Below, piece by piece: positions 43,598-53,369 of a stretch of DNA of 64,000 nucleotides. Each line of letters opens with the position of its first letter. The stretch's first letter is position 1. Source of the DNA: Didymella arachidicola (lineage: Eukaryota > Ascomycota > Dothideomycetes > Pleosporales > Didymellaceae); the NCBI GenBank assembly GCA_016630955.3, contig CM049993.1, positions 1,860,001-1,924,000 on the forward strand. The letters run 5' to 3'. The position numbers and the translations under genes are program-made. Below the pieces are notes generated by a model. It was given only the letters and a program-made list of their open reading frames with translations. It had not been told where the DNA came from and searched no databases.

Positions 43598-44077
43598 TGT
43601 TACGAACTCTTATACCAGCCAATTGCTGACAGGCTGTCAGCGCTCAAGAAAAGGACTCGGGCAGTATGGTTACGGGGGCTCCCCGTGCGGCACGGTTGTG
43701 ACGTGGTGCTCCCACGGTCACGTGACCTCGCTCACGCCTTGGCACTCGAGCAAGTGGACCCTCACGTGCCCAGCTCACGCAGCTCACGTCGAGCAAGTCG
43801 AGCATAGGATATCTCTTTAGTATATAAGTACGTAGGAACACAACCCTTATGGTTCGTGTTCAACCTAAGTTATCAAGTTTGTCTTTGGATCTCAAAACCA
43901 ACCTTCGAGCTAGACAGTCTACTCTGTACTACTCATCGTTACCCTGCTCTCAAGACTGACAGATCGTATCTGTACACCTTATTGCAACCGACCCCTTCGG
44001 CTTCCTGTCACCGTACTCATCCCCGAGAACCAATAGAATTAGTGCTTACGAGCTTTGCTTAAAGTACGACTTCAACA
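43598..44077 (+). repeat. 5' LTR of the Gypsy element
   Basis: 480 bp. A TATATAA box at 43821-43827 is followed about 35 bases later by GTGTTCAA (43856-43863), a likely transcript start region. The last ~240 bp are shared with the solo LTRs at 57760, 58617 and 63219, while the first part (U3) is different. Confidence 0.92.
43821..43827 (+). promoter_or_regulatory. TATA box of Gypsy LTR
   Basis: TATATAA in the LTR; the solo LTRs of related families carry TATATAG at the matching place. It would drive the genomic RNA of the element. Confidence 0.6.
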
Positions 44078-44079
44078 TT

Positions 44080-44087
44080 TTGAACAC
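44080..44087 (+). other. putative primer binding site (self-priming type)
   Basis: TTGAACAC two bases after the 5' LTR is the exact complement of GTGTTCAA at the predicted transcript start (43856-43863). This is the arrangement of the self-primed Tf1/sushi elements. I cannot exclude a tRNA primer. Confidence 0.45.
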
Positions 44088-44094
44088 CCCCAAG

Positions 44095-46347
44095 ATGAGT
44101 ACTACCTCAGGATCCCGTGCTACCCCAAGCAACTCCAACGCATCACGCCGTACGGCTGATGACGATCTCGACATGGACGAGGAGGCAGCGGCGCCTGCCC
44201 CTACCAGTGTTTACCCAGTGGCTAAACCCGAGGCCTTTGATGGCACTCGCGACAAGCTGGAAGACTGGCTCATGAAGTTCGATCTGTTTTTCATGTTCCA
44301 AGGAGAACGCATCCCAGAGGAGAAACGTGTCACTTTTGTGAGTACGTTTATGAAGGATCGCGCGTTCACTTGGATCAAACCCTTTATTCGCCGTTACCAC
44401 GACGGAGCAAGCAACTCAGCAGACATCGACCCATGGATCGAAGACTTCGATCTGTTCAAGGAACAGATTCGCCAAGTATTTGGAGTGCACAACGAACCAA
44501 CCATCGCCCGACGCGAGATTCAGCGCATCCGACAAACTGCGTCCGCCGCCGACTACGCTGCCAAGTTTCAGCAAGTAGCTACGTTCACCGGCTGGGACGA
44601 CGTTGCGTTGATGACCATGTTCAAACAAGGCCTTAAGCCCAAGGTCAAGGAAGAGCTCATGCGGACTGCCGCAGCTACCGATACCTTCGACGCACTAGTA
44701 AACGAAGCGATCAGTATCGACGTCAAGCTCTACGACCTTCAACAAGAATTAAGAGAGGACCCTCGTGTGCGAGTCGTGACTCAGGTCACTCGCCCACCCC
44801 AGGCTCCACGCAACCAATGGCGCAACAACAACTACCGCCGTGGTCAACGTGGTGGCCTTTACCAAGCCAACATGGGACGCCGTGTCCACAACGACACGAA
44901 CAGTGGATACTACGGTCCTGCAGCAATGGACCTCTCCAACATTAACAAAGGACCTGAACGATGGAATGAGAAAAAGAAGGGTAGTAATAACCGCGGTGAT
45001 AAGTCTTCAGTGACTTGTTACGGCTGTGGCAAGCCAGGCCACTACGCCCGCGACTGTCGCATGAAGAACAAAGTAACCAGGCAGCTGAACATGCTGGCTC
45101 ATGACGACAGCGGCGACCAAGAGTGGGAGGTCGTTACTAATGAGATGGGACGTCTCATGGAAGGCCCCACTTCCGGACTCGACAATGACTACATCGAGGA
45201 GTCCGATGAGGATGCTCCAAGCAAGCAAATCCGGTCACCAACACCCTACCCTAAAATGGAATGGATCGACAACGATCCCCGCCGATACCATGTGGTAGAG
45301 TGCGATACCAAGGACGGCAACATTATTGTCGGCAAACGATACTACGATTCCTTTTTCCGGCTTAACGACAAGTACTATTCAAAGGAAGGGAAACGTTTAA
45401 TTGTATGCGACAGAGCGCAACATAGTCAGGACATGATGGTCTCGCGCGACCAATCCACCCAGACTCCTGCTTTCCGAGAACCCAAAGCACCAACGATAAA
45501 CTTGACCATCGTCAACAACATCCCAGAGCACAAGGGAGAAGCGTCCTCCGTCACTATTCAGACACCAAGCCTACAGGATGTCGAGTCTGTCCGTGATTGG
45601 ATGACGGAAGAAAATATTCAACGGTCAAGACGGTACTTGCTCGGTGACCCCGAAGCACTTGAGAGATTCGACCAACAGGTAGCCAACGCACAGAAAACCA
45701 ACAAGGAATGGCACACGGAAGACTTCATCCGTTGGAAAGAAAGCAACTCTGCAACTCAGCAACAGCTGGACGACTACAACTTATACGCTCGAAGTCGAGA
45801 CGAACCCGACTTCGACCGACAGCCCGCTTTGCCAACGTCGAGCTATACGTCGAAGCTGTTCCAGGATATTCGAAACCCGTACCATTCTCGACTACCACCT
45901 ACGCAGTGCTACCACGAAGCCTGCGAAGACCACAGACAGTACAAACTGGACAGTGAATGGTTTCCGAGTAAGCCCGAGGGCTGCGAGGAATACTGGTGGG
46001 AATGTATGGATACGTATTGCGCAGAACACTTGTGGGATAAGCGCACGAATCTCCACTTTCCAGGAATTGAATGTGTGGAAGACATATTCAACATGCACAT
46101 GGTCCAAAACGAAATGTGCTACGGCCACGAATGGGCTGAGTGTTTCCATCCGAAGTGCAGGAACCACGAGACACTAAAACGCCTGAGCGGTTTTATGCCC
46201 CAGGACGAGTCTTTTTTAGACATATGGCAAACAGACGCCAAGGACGACCTGGACGAGAGCTTTCACTCAACACAGTCCAGGGCTACCGGAATCGACGTCA
46301 GGATTCCAATGAGGCCCAGTCCCTCATCAAATTCCCTGTCGTGCTAG
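44095..46347 (+). CDS. Gypsy Gag polyprotein
   Basis: About 750 residues from the ATG at 44095 (the frame is open a few codons further upstream). The capsid region (PEAFDGTRDKLEDWLMKFDL, FVSTFMKDRAFTWIKPFI, VFGVHNEPTIARREIQRI) is the Retrotrans_gag domain. A CCHC zinc knuckle CYGCGKPGHYARDC follows near residue 310. Unusually for a chromovirus, about 400 further residues come after the knuckle, with an acidic part and a Cys/His-rich stretch (CYHEACEDH, CEEYWWECMDTYCAEHLWDK, CYGHEWAECFHPKCRNHET). It packages element RNA into cytoplasmic particles. The end overlaps pol by about 200 bp in the -1 frame, with a TTTTTTA slippery heptamer at 46212-46218. Confidence 0.9.
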   Translation: MSTTSGSRATPSNSNASRRTADDDLDMDEEAAAPAPTSVYPVAKPEAFDGTRDKLEDWLMKFDLFFMFQGERIPEEKRVTFVSTFMKDRAFTWIKPFIRRYHDGASNSADIDPWIEDFDLFKEQIRQVFGVHNEPTIARREIQRIRQTASAADYAAKFQQVATFTGWDDVALMTMFKQGLKPKVKEELMRTAAATDTFDALVNEAISIDVKLYDLQQELREDPRVRVVTQVTRPPQAPRNQWRNNNYRRGQRGGLYQANMGRRVHNDTNSGYYGPAAMDLSNINKGPERWNEKKKGSNNRGDKSSVTCYGCGKPGHYARDCRMKNKVTRQLNMLAHDDSGDQEWEVVTNEMGRLMEGPTSGLDNDYIEESDEDAPSKQIRSPTPYPKMEWIDNDPRRYHVVECDTKDGNIIVGKRYYDSFFRLNDKYYSKEGKRLIVCDRAQHSQDMMVSRDQSTQTPAFREPKAPTINLTIVNNIPEHKGEASSVTIQTPSLQDVESVRDWMTEENIQRSRRYLLGDPEALERFDQQVANAQKTNKEWHTEDFIRWKESNSATQQQLDDYNLYARSRDEPDFDRQPALPTSSYTSKLFQDIRNPYHSRLPPTQCYHEACEDHRQYKLDSEWFPSKPEGCEEYWWECMDTYCAEHLWDKRTNLHFPGIECVEDIFNMHMVQNEMCYGHEWAECFHPKCRNHETLKRLSGFMPQDESFLDIWQTDAKDDLDESFHSTQSRATGIDVRIPMRPSPSSNSLSC
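46212..46218 (+). promoter_or_regulatory. putative -1 ribosomal frameshift site
   Basis: T_TTT_TTA in the gag frame (codons TCT TTT TTA GAC) is a canonical X_XXY_YYZ slippery heptamer. Slipping back by one leads straight into the pol frame (RHMANRRQG). No convincing stem or pseudoknot was found downstream by eye. Confidence 0.6.
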
Positions 46348-49300
46348 AAGGCACCAGGATGACGGCATTGTTGGACTCAGGAGCACAAAGTAACTACGTG
46401 TCTCAATCCGCTATCGCGCAAGCAGGCTTGCAGAAGCGAAGAAAGGAGGAATCATACCCTTTACGAGTAGCCAACGGAGAACCAATGCCAGGAGAGTCGA
46501 CTGTGACCCACGAAGTGGTACAGCGACGTCTGAAAGTATTCAACCACGAGGAATTAATAGACCTAGATGTTCTGGGAACGGCCGCCCACGATATCATATT
46601 AGGACTTCCTTGGTTAAGAGAGCACAATCCATGGATCGACTGGAAGAACCAGCGAATAACGCTCAAGTGTCACGGATCAGGTACACCCGGACAGCGACCC
46701 ACGCAGCTCACGACGCAGCTGGTGGATGAGAAGGAGATCAACAACATCTCTTCGAACAAGACGCGCCAAGTTAGAGCGGTCGACCGCGCAGATACCAACC
46801 AGCCCCAGGATCACAAAGCGACGGTTAAGGAGGACAGTACAACTCCTGACATCCCGGATGAATACAGAGAGTTTACAGACCTCTTCCGCGATGAGAAGAC
46901 TGCGAAAGCACTACCGCAGCACCAGGAATGGGACCACGAGATCAAGCTCGAGCCAGGCAAGAAGCCCCCATTCGGGCCAATATACCAGATGTCGGAAAAG
47001 GAACTTGAGGAGCTGCGCAACTACCTCAAGGAGAACCTCGACAAAGGATTCATCAGAGAATCAGAATCCCCAGCAGGATTTCCCGTTCTATTCGTACCAA
47101 AGAAAGATGGCAAGCTACGACCTTGCATCGATTACCGAAAGCTCAACGATATCACGATCAAAAATCGTTACCCGCTACCGAACATCAGCGAACTTCAGGA
47201 TCGGTTAGCCGGAGCACAGTACTTCACTGCGTTAGACCTAAGAGGAGCATACAACCTCATCCGCATGAAGGAGGGCGAAGAATGGAAGACGGCGTTTAGA
47301 ACCCGTTATGGTCATTACGAGTATTTGGTCATGCCGTTCGGGCTCACCAACGCACCAGCGACATGTCAAGCCCTAATCAACAACGTGCTAAGGGCACACT
47401 TGGACATTACCGTGGTGGCGTACCTCGATGACATCCTAGTGTACAGCAAAACACTAGAAGAGCATGTCGAACACGTACGACAAGTGCTTGCCTGCCTAGG
47501 AGCGGCGCACCTACGCTTGAAACCCGAGAAGTGCGAGTGGCACAAGGAGGAAGTCGAATTCCTAGGGTTTGTAGTGGGACGATATGGAGTCAAGATGAGC
47601 CAAGCAAAGATTCAGGTTGTAAAAGATTGGCCAACACCCAAAACCGTCAAGAACATCCAAGAGTTCCTTGGGTTTGTCAACTTCAACCGACGCTTCATCA
47701 AGGATTACTCCACGAAGGCCTTGCCGCTTACGAAACTTACGCGGAAGGACACACCCTTCAAGTGGGGCGAGGATCAGGACAAAGCTTTCGAAACACTAAA
47801 GCAAGCTTGTGTAGATCCACCCACATTGGTTACATTCAGGAGCGGAGAGCCGCTGCGAATGGAAACAGATGCCTCAGATTTGGCATTAGGAGCATGCATT
47901 ACACAAGAACGAGATGGTCAATGGCACCCGATTGCCTACTACTCACGCAAGTTCTCAGGACCCGAAGAACGATACGACGTACACGACAAAGAACTACTCG
48001 CGATCGTATCTGCCCTAGAACATTGGCGAGTCTACGCTGAAAGTTGTTCGGAACTTACGATCTACACGGATCACAAAAACCTGGTACATTTCACGACAAC
48101 AAAGGTATTGAACAGACGACAAGTACGATGGTCCGAGACCCTCGGACAATACAAGTTCAAGATCCTCTATACACCAGGAAAGGACAACGGTAGAGCCGAC
48201 GCACTCAGCCGACGACACGACCTCGCAGGATCCAAGACGATCAACGAATCGGCGATCCTTGGTATCAATAGCGACGGATCGTTAGGACCATCCCAGCAGC
48301 TCAACAATATGATGCTAGTACGCCAAGAGCATCATGTACCATCACAGGTACCAGAGGAACTGGAAGAAGAAGTCATAAGCAGTCACCACGATGACCCGCT
48401 TCATGGACACCCCGGTATCACCAGAACAATGGAACTCATCAAGAGACATTACGAGTTCCCGAACATGCGCGACAAGGTCGCCAAGTTCATCAAGAATTGC
48501 GTAAGCTGTCAGCAGAACAAACACAGCACGCACGCCAAGTATGGAGAAGCACAGGCAATGGAGCCGCCAACGGCACCATGGACGAACATTACGATGGACT
48601 TCGTTACACAGCTACCTGTCTCCAAAGATCCTGTAACAGGATACACCTATGACTCAATCTTCGTTGTAGTTGATCGATTCACGAAAGCCGCTGAGTTTGT
48701 GCCTTTCCGCCACAGCTACACTGCAGAGCAGCTCGCACGAGTGTACTTGGATAGGATTGTTCGACACCACGGCATTTCCGAATCAATCATCAGCGATAGA
48801 GACAAGTTGTTTACATCGAACTATTGGACCACGCTGTTAGCAGCTATTGGTACTAAGAAAAAACTGTCAACCGCGTATCATCCGCAGACGGATGGCCAAA
48901 CGGAACGAGTGAACCAAACGATGGAGACGTACCTCCGCATCTACTGCAATCAGCAGCAAGACAACTGGGTTTCACTGCTACCTATGGCACAAATCGCGTA
49001 CAACAACAAATTGTCGGAAGCAACGGGCGTAACGCCGTTCTTCGCAAACCACGGAAGACACCCAAATCTTTTTACCAGGGCATTGGACAGTAACATTCAA
49101 ACGGAATCAGCGATCAACTCAGTCGAAGCACTGAAGGAAGTACACAGAAAATCGCTCGATAACATCGCCAAAGCTCAGTCACGGAGCATCTCTTATGTTA
49201 ACAAGAAACGAAAAACGGCGCCTCTGCTAAAGGAGGGGGATAAAGTGTATCTCCTTACGAAAAACCTACGCACACGGCGACCAACGAAAAAACTGGACAA

Positions 49301-49628
49301 AGTCAAGGTCGGACCATTTTTCATTTCCAAACAAATCAGCTCAGTCAACTATCGACTTGCGCTACCCAAGGATGCGAAGATCCATCCAGTGTTCCACATC
49401 TCGCTGTTGGAACCAGCCGACCCCAGAACGCCAATTCAGAAAGACTTTCACTACCAGGCAGACGGCCAGGACGAATGGGAAGTCGAAAAAATAATACAAC
49501 ATCGCAACAAAGGCGACGGTGACGAGTACCTAGTCAAATGGTTAGGATACCCGGACTCAGAAAACACGTGGGAACCAAAAGAAAACCTCAACAACTGCCG
49601 CGAGCTACTTCGACAGTACAAAAAATAA
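46219..49628 (+). CDS. Gypsy Pol polyprotein: protease, RT, RNase H, integrase, chromodomain
   Basis: The open frame spans 46140-49628; residues used after frameshifting start near 46219. The order is protease (ALLDSGAQSNYVS), reverse transcriptase (FVPKKDGKLRPCIDYRKLN, YLDDILVYS), RNase H (METDASDLALGACI, TDHKNLVHF), then integrase. The integrase has the HHCC finger (HGHPGITRTMELIKRHYEFP to CVSCQQ) and the DDE core (TMDFVTQLP, IISDRDKLFTS, HPQTDGQTERVNQTMETYLR). The C-terminus is a chromodomain (WEVEKIIQHRNKGDGDEYLV, then KWLGYPDSENTWEP), which targets integration to marked chromatin. No internal stop. The domain order PR-RT-RH-IN-chromodomain places it among fungal chromoviruses. Confidence 0.95.
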
Positions 49629-49744
49629 GAACCCGTCAGGATTCGAACCCACGCGCAAAAACACGTGGATCTCCAAGCCAAAGTTTATTTGACTGGAAAC
49701 CCAACGCAGAAAAACACACGGAAACTATAAAATATAAACATACC

Positions 49745-50248
49745 TTACGAACTGCCGAGAGCTGCCGGATCAATACCACGAGTCGTAGCCTCGTCAATAT
49801 AACCCAGGGTGGACCACATTGCAGGAGAAAACGCCACCTGCGCATCCGCGGCAGGACAGTTAATCTCCTCGGCACGGATATCCTCGCCTGCTTCCTCCAA
49901 CTCGTTTGCAAGGCACTCAGCCTTCTTGTGCGCTCTCTCTTTCGCTTGCGCGAGAATCGCCTTGTTACGAATCAATCGCGATATCACTTCCGCGAGCAGT
50001 TTTTCATCTGCATCCACCTTCTTTTGATACTCCTCTCGAGTACGGTCAAGCGAGTCCCAGGATAGGTTCACGCACGGACGCCCTTTGCGGACGCACTCGG
50101 AACATTTCAGGCGACGGTCGTTGCTGGCCATGACGAAACACTTTTTGTTGTTTGCGAAACAAAAATCGCAAGGGATGTCGGATTCAGTATTGTGGTTTTG
50201 AATCTCGAGCGCAAGGCGGAGTTGTTCTACTCTCTTGTCAGAAACCAT
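49745..50248 (-). CDS. antisense accessory ORF inside the Gypsy element, Zn2Cys6-like (167 aa)
   Basis: An intact ATG-to-stop frame on the strand opposite to gag-pol, filling most of the space between pol and the polypurine tract. Residues ~27-60 hold six cysteines, CDFCFANNKKC then KCSECVRKGRPC, in the pattern CX2CX6CX11CX2CX6C, which resembles a fungal binuclear zinc cluster with a longer central loop. A long charged helix with coiled-coil character follows (REEYQKKVDADEKLLAEVIS, AQAKERAHKKAECLANELEE). The C-terminal part is acidic. This could be a DNA-binding protein captured by the element or an element-encoded regulator. Standard Gypsy elements have no such gene. It has no intron, so transduction through an RNA copy of the opposite strand, or recombination, must be considered. 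No family is assigned. Confidence 0.7.
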   Translation of the reverse strand: MVSDKRVEQLRLALEIQNHNTESDIPCDFCFANNKKCFVMASNDRRLKCSECVRKGRPCVNLSWDSLDRTREEYQKKVDADEKLLAEVISRLIRNKAILAQAKERAHKKAECLANELEEAGEDIRAEEINCPAADAQVAFSPAMWSTLGYIDEATTRGIDPAALGSS

Positions 50249-50324
50249 GATGGACTACGGGAACTAAATGGAAGAGCGGGGCAGTGCTTATAAAGAACAG
50301 CTGACGGTATTCGGGACGAATCCC

Positions 50325-50341
50325 AGAAAGGAGGGGGATAG
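50325..50341 (+). other. polypurine tract of Gypsy element
   Basis: AGAAAGGAGGGGGATAG directly before the 3' LTR; the expected priming site for plus-strand DNA. Confidence 0.7.
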
Positions 50342-50821
50342 TGTTACGAACTCTTATACCAGCCAATTGCTGACAGGCTGTCAGCGCTCAAGAAAAGGAC
50401 TCGGGCAGTATGGTTACGGGGGCTCCCCGTGCGGCACGGTTGTGACGTGGTGCTCCCACGGTCACGTGACCTCGCTCACGCCTTGGCACTCGAGCAAGTG
50501 GACCCTCACGTGCCCAGCTCACGCAGCTCACGTCGAGCAAGTCGAGCATAGGATATCTCTTTAGTATATAAGTACGTAGGAACACAACCCTTATGGTTCG
50601 TGTTCAACCTAAGTTATCAAGTTTGTCTTTGGATCTCAAAACCAACCTTCGAGCTAGACAGTCTACTCTGTACTACTCATCGTTACCCTGCTCTCAAGAC
50701 TGACAGATCGTATCTGTACACCTTATTGCAACCGACCCCTTCGGCTTCCTGTCACCGTACTCATCCCCGAGAACCAATAGAATTAGTGCTTACGAGCTTT
50801 GCTTAAAGTACGACTTCAACA
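50342..50821 (+). repeat. 3' LTR of the Gypsy element
   Basis: 480 bp, no difference from the 5' LTR seen by eye. Followed by the target duplication GAACG. Confidence 0.92.
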
Positions 50822-50935
50822 GAACGCCGCACACGGGCGAACGCCGCACTTTTGCCAAGACCACACCAAACCTCACCCTATTACGGCCTAAAACAACACA
50901 CTTTGGCCCTGCATGAGGCGAAACAGATTGTAATA

Positions 50936-52591
50936 TTACTCAGAAACTACTTCTACTCTATTCTTGCACGTTTGCGCGTTGTGCCCAGTCTTTCTGCACC
51001 GTCCACAGCGTCGTTGGGATAATTCACCTTTGTTACCACGCACCTGCTTCTTCTTCTTCTTTCCATCACTACGCGCGCCAAACTCTGACAGAGCAGTTAA
51101 CCGCTGGCCCTCTTCAACCGCAAGGCTTCCTTTAGCTTGAATACGCTTTCTTTTGCGCGATTTACGTTCTGTAGCAGCTGCTAGAGCTGCGTGAAGCGCA
51201 GCGTTCTCCCGTTGTGCCAAAGCCAGCTTGTGCGCAACTATTGCTGCCCCCTTTGAGACCTTCTCAAACGCTTCAACCATAGAGGTTGGTGAGCTGTCTA
51301 CATGTCTCTAAATCCTCTTCTTCACAAGCGTTAATTGCGACCCAAATTCTAGGGTATTGCTTAGGGTGTGCGACTGCCAGAGCGGGCTGTTTTGGGGGAG
51401 TGGTGGCGATGGGGTGCGCAGCTTCACATTCAGAGCCGATATGACGCGATCTGGGGCAAACAGAGCCAATCCGGCCCCTCGGAACCCTCCTTGAATGTTG
51501 CTAGAGGTTATAGCTTTCTTGTGAGCCGCTATAAAGCATGGGAGGAACTCCTGCTTTGTGATGTGGTTGATCCGGTTGTGTATGAGCCGATTGACCTCAT
51601 CCCCGTACGCCTTCTTCAGAGGGCCAAAACAAGCCACATTAAGTGGCTGCAAGAGGTGCGATAAGTGCGCAGGCATGCATAGATCTATAATCTTGTTGTC
51701 CTTGCAGTATTACTTAAATTCCTTAGAGTTGTGGCTCTCATGGCCGTCAATAATCAGCAAACAGTAGGTGCCAACAGTGCGCGTCTTTGTATGCCTGTCA
51801 AAGTGCTTCAACCAGTCAAAACCAAGCTCGTTGGTGGTCCAGCCGTTCTTAGAGACAGCAACAGTCTAATCCTGGGGCAGGTTATCGTCTTTGTACCAGT
51901 TGGACTGGTGGCGGCGGGCTTTGAAGATGATGTAGGGCGGAATGGCCCACCCTGTGGCATTAATGCCCTGGATGACCGTTACCCACTCGCGATTGCCTGG
52001 CTGGACCGCTTTTGCCCGTCCACGGTTCTCTGAAGCTGTGACGACTGCTCCGGAGCTTATCTGGCCCATCATGAAGCCTGTCTCGTCGAAGTTGTACGTG
52101 TCGTCGTCCTAGATGCCATACTTAGCTTTGGTGTTGGCTACAAGGTCAAACCAACCCTGTATAACCTCAGGATCTTCGCAGAGGGCTCTCTTGTAGTTGT
52201 ACTTGCGATTGAAGACCACTTTGAGCTCCTCCTGGCGCGAAACGAACGTGCTGGCCCAGTTTGAGCCAACAGGGGCCAAACCGCGCTCTTTCCGCAGAGA
52301 ATTGGCGATATCAGTCACATCTGCAAGCCGGGGAGGCCGTCCTTGCTTAGAGAGCTCAAGTATGTGCGTAACAATTACCTGCTCCTCAGTATTGGTCAGA
52401 TTCCGTGAGTTGGCCATGGTATCAATGCGTGAAGGTCGTCCGGCGCGTCGTTTGCGTACAATGGTTTCAGAGACTCCGTAGATAGCTGCAGCGCGTCGAA
52501 CAGAGAGTTTCGCGTCTTGTTTAAGAGCTTGGATTGCAAGCTGTACCTGAGCTTCTTTTAACGCGTCTGACTGGTGCTGTTGTGGTGGCAT
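50936..52591 (-). pseudogene. pogo transposase, copy 2, broken
   Basis: The first 160 residues are open (start ATG 52591) and end at TAG 52111-52109 after AKYGI, the same position as in copy 1. Further stops and frame breaks follow. The third catalytic Asp is replaced (LLQPLNVACFG instead of QPLDV). The C-terminal CCHC knuckle is present (CGRCRKTGHNAQTC). The shared first stop suggests copies 1 and 2 descend from an already broken parent moved by another copy's transposase. Confidence 0.88.
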
Positions 52592-52672
52592 TAGGGTGGC
52601 GATGGTGTTTTGGTGTGGTCTTGGCAAAAGTGCGGCGTTCGCCCGTGTGCGGCGTTCGCCCGTGATGTACGT

Positions 52673-52746
52673 TATAGGTCATTTCTAAGTATTATTAATT
52701 TTTTTTTCTTTTATTTTCTACTTTACTCTATCTTAGGTTTATAATA
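52673..52746 (-). repeat. RIP-decayed solo LTR, right part
   Basis: Continues the alignment with 59050-59124 after the TA duplication: CTTATCTTCTGCCTTGCC there reads TTTATTTTCTACTTTACT here. Ends at TTTATAATA, the decayed form of TTCGTAACA. Confidence 0.85.
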
Positions 52747-53369
52747 CTATCTCTTTTCTTTAATCTTTATATTCTTATAAACTAACTTATAGTTTCTAGA
52801 AGTACTATATACTATTACTTTATTAGTAATTATATTAACTTTACTAGATAGCTTATAATAGTATCTTATTAATACTATATAAGAGAAGGTCTTAAGTATA
52901 GAATATTATTATTAAAAAAAAAGTATAGAAGTTATTATTATATAGAAGGCTAGAAGTATATTCTAGTAGAGGTTCTAGTTCTAAATTTTAAGTAAATTAA
53001 TTAAGAAATAAACTATCTAGAGTAATAAGAGGCTAAAGTAGATAAAGCTAAGTCTACTACTCTTTAGGCTATTCTAGCTACGTGTGTAAAGAAAGATTAT
53101 ATTTAAAAATAAAGGAAAATATTATAGTATTATAAGTAATAGTAGGTAGATAAGGCTAGTTAATATATTAAGAATATTAAAGCTCTTAAAGCTATTAAGG
53201 GTATTAACTAGAAGGTTACTTAACTAGAGGTAGGTCTTATACCTAGTTCTCTAGCCCTTAACTAGAGTGCTTTTATACTATCTATATTAGAGAGTAATCT
53301 AGGCTTCCTTACTAATAGAGCTAAGGTTACTAGTAGTTTATAAGGTATATTTATATTTTATAATTTTTA
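52747..53369. repeat. AT-rich RIP-type relic
   Basis: About 600 bp of TA-rich DNA without frames. The parent element is not identified. Confidence 0.5.

Larger units (their letters stand above)
43598..50821 (+). mobile_element. complete chromoviral Ty3/Gypsy retrotransposon (7224 bp)
   Basis: Two 480-bp LTRs (43598-44077 and 50342-50821) that look identical by eye flank gag, a -1-shifted pol with a C-terminal chromodomain, and an antisense ORF. The 5-bp target duplication GAACG is at 43593-43597 and 50822-50826. LTRs start TGTTACGAAC and end CTTCAACA. Intact frames and matching LTRs indicate a very recent insertion. Confidence 0.95.
43578..52672 (-). mobile_element. Fot1/pogo-like transposon, copy 2, split by a Gypsy element
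   Basis: Left end ACGTACATCACGGGCGAACG at 43578-43597 continues at 50822; the right end is at 52672. After removing the Gypsy and one GAACG target copy, the element is about 1866 bp, the length of its siblings, with two direct iterons GGGCGAACGCCGCAC in each end. TA flanks it on both sides (43576-43577 and 52673-52674). Confidence 0.9.

Noticed and set aside
43623..43820. Short frames inside LTRs, repeated at 50268, 43856, 50600, 58070 and 63529
   Set aside because: Identical because the LTRs are copies; no sign of protein-coding function.
45892..46167. Antisense frames inside gag
   Set aside because: Short, unspecific, in the shadow of gag; unlike 49745-50248 they do not lie in otherwise non-coding DNA.
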